Shown here one piece after another: positions 63,061-64,000 of a stretch of DNA of 64,000 nucleotides (position 1 is the stretch's first letter; every line of letters starts with the position of its first letter). The notes below the pieces were generated by a model. The model saw nothing but the letters and a program-made list of their open reading frames with translations, did not search any database and was not told where the DNA came from. The DNA comes from Prostheceraeus crozeri (Eukaryota; Platyhelminthes; Polycladida; Euryleptidae). The stretch is taken from the NCBI GenBank assembly GCA_907163375.1, contig CAJQUW010006150.1:1-64000 (forward strand). The letters run 5' to 3'. A program made the position numbers and the translations under genes.

Positions 63061-63920
63061 ATGGATAGTACAGAAGAACGTCATCTTCTTAAAGCAATTA
63101 GCAAACATTCTACCGCTATTTTATCTAAACAAAGAGATGATCAGAGCAAAGAGAAGAAGAAGTCGGCCTGGGAGGACATCCTGACCCACATGATAACAAA
63201 ATGTGCATACCAGGCGACAATCGAACAATTGAAGAAGAAATGGGCAAACATCCAGGATAGAGTGAAGGAGAAGATAGACAATTCGTCAAAAACTGGAGGT
63301 GGTCCCTATCAACGACTGAGCGAAGACGATCGGATCGCTTTGGATATTATAGGCAAAGACAATCCAAAACTGAAGAAGGTACCAGGAGCAGTGAACTCGA
63401 AAACCTCACAAAAGAGAGAATTGGTAAGTACTAAAGTAGCATATCAGTACTTGTATGATGCAACTGAATTTCATTTAGCTATACAGTATTCCACTTACAG
63501 TATTTCCAATTAGAAATGCCGCACTTTCAATGCAGTTCTGCATGCTTGGTGTGACATTTCTCATTGATAAGTTCATATTTACATGTACATGAACATGAAA
63601 ATCAATTTAGCTATAATTACATGTTCTATTTCCAGTTTCAATCTACATGTACGAGTACAAAACGCAAAAAGGCAGCACCAATCGCAAAATCTTCACAGGC
63701 CGCTTCTTCTTCAATGGTTGACCTTGACTCGGACGATGATACACAAGAACTGGACAAGGACGTGCTAAGGCTCCAAAAGAGGAAGTTGATCCTTGAAATC
63801 GAGGAGATGGAAAGGAGGAAAGTGTCAGTTCTTACGTGCGACAGGGGAACGCAAACCACAATCGATATCTCTACGATGTATGACTTTTCAGGGCACTATA
63901 TTTTTCCAACTGACACATAA
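63061..63920 (+). CDS. Harbinger Myb/SANT-like DNA-binding protein, two exons, about 214 aa
   Basis: Exon 1 runs 63061-63423. It ends QKREL before the donor GTAAGTA. Exon 2 runs 63636-63920 after the acceptor TTTCCAG and continues in phase 0 with FQSTCTSTKRKK. Residues about 1-100 are a three-helix Myb/SANT-like domain: an N-terminal LLKAISKHSTAIL helix, the tryptophan in KKSAWEDILTHM and in LKKKWANIQDRVKEK, then GGGPYQRLSEDDRIALDII. The C-terminal exon has a Ser-rich acidic linker and a Leu/Lys-rich helix. In Harbinger elements this partner takes the transposase to the nucleus and to the subterminal sites. Both exons are open; the frame past the donor is a short intronic read-through. Confidence 0.8.
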
Positions 63921-64000
63921 TTCTAAAAATATATAATTCTTTCGTGGATATAAACATAGTTTTTCTTGATACGACAATACGTTATTACACTGAGACCATG

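Larger units (their letters stand above)
60753..64000. mobile_element. PIF/Harbinger DNA transposon with transposase and Myb-like genes, right end beyond window
   Basis: The left end appears to be GGGCCGTATGCACAGCCTAG at 60753. It is followed by subterminal repeats CTAGTTATAACTAG, CTAGTTATGACTAG and CTAGTTGTAACT between 60780 and 60990. It carries the two standard Harbinger genes in divergent order: a HARBI1-type transposase (61228-62957, minus) and a Myb/SANT-like DNA-binding protein (63061-63920, plus), whose starts are about 100 bp apart. No mirrored end appears before 64000, so the element continues. The target duplication cannot be checked. Confidence 0.8.

Noticed and set aside
63638-63859. 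Minus-strand frame opposite the Myb-like exon 2
   Set aside because: Shadow of the Harbinger partner gene.

Overview
The window reads as metazoan nuclear DNA. Coding sequence is sparse, there are spliced exons with ordinary GT/AG borders, and transposable elements of many classes are layered on each other. The host background is about 35-40% GC by eye and rich in short TAGGCCTA-like palindromes. From memory these are common in marine invertebrate genomes, echinoderms and other deuterostomes in particular, so the organism guess is weak. Two stretches look like host genes. One is the last coding exon of a class A neuropeptide-type GPCR (45473-46310, minus). The other is an intronless 340-codon frame of unknown function (13417-14439, minus).

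The centrepiece is a Polinton/Maverick (adintovirus-like) element at 22187-39298, 17.1 kb. It starts AG and ends CT, is flanked by a perfect 6-bp target duplication GATGTA, and has terminal inverted repeats of about 470 bp. It is far more AT-rich than its surroundings. In order it carries a membrane protein, a conserved Polinton protein, a probable minor capsid (penton) protein, a packaging ATPase, a protein-primed DNA polymerase B (minus), a possible sliding-clamp-like protein (minus), a fibre-like coiled-coil protein, a membrane-active virion peptide gene, the major capsid protein, a second virion peptide gene, a phospholipase A2-integrase fusion, and an adenain-type protease (minus). Replication genes run leftward in the middle, with mostly virion genes on either side. 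Boundaries and most long frames are preserved, so it looks fairly recent, but it is a fossil with roughly half a dozen reading-frame breaks overall.

Inside this AT-rich element lies a family of GC-rich double-hairpin mini-repeats: two short stems with 3-base loops joined by a TAG linker. At least a dozen loci occur. Stem sequences differ between copies while pairing is kept. Several lie in frame inside genes and leave related peptides (TEGSRASP and relatives). I saw none outside the Polinton. This is the strongest candidate for something undescribed.

The Polinton is inserted in one arm of an older palindromic element (22120-39968, TA-flanked). Other elements are: a 577-bp MITE (3850-4426); Penelope-like GIY-YIG and RT pieces (9941-10207; 53623-54830); LINE RT pieces (10488-10910; 15549-16135; 52290-53571; 59460-59830); two copies of a hAT-type MITE with 8-bp target duplications (14585-15106 and 57635-58172); a hAT relic holding a LINE piece (15320-16874); a pogo-like element (42350-43145); foldback elements (18925-19075, 58845-59383, 60190-60400); small MITEs (55590-55771, 56729-56841); and a nearly complete two-gene PIF/Harbinger element that runs off the right edge (60753-64000). 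Tandem arrays of about 108 bp and 310 bp fill the first 3 kb.
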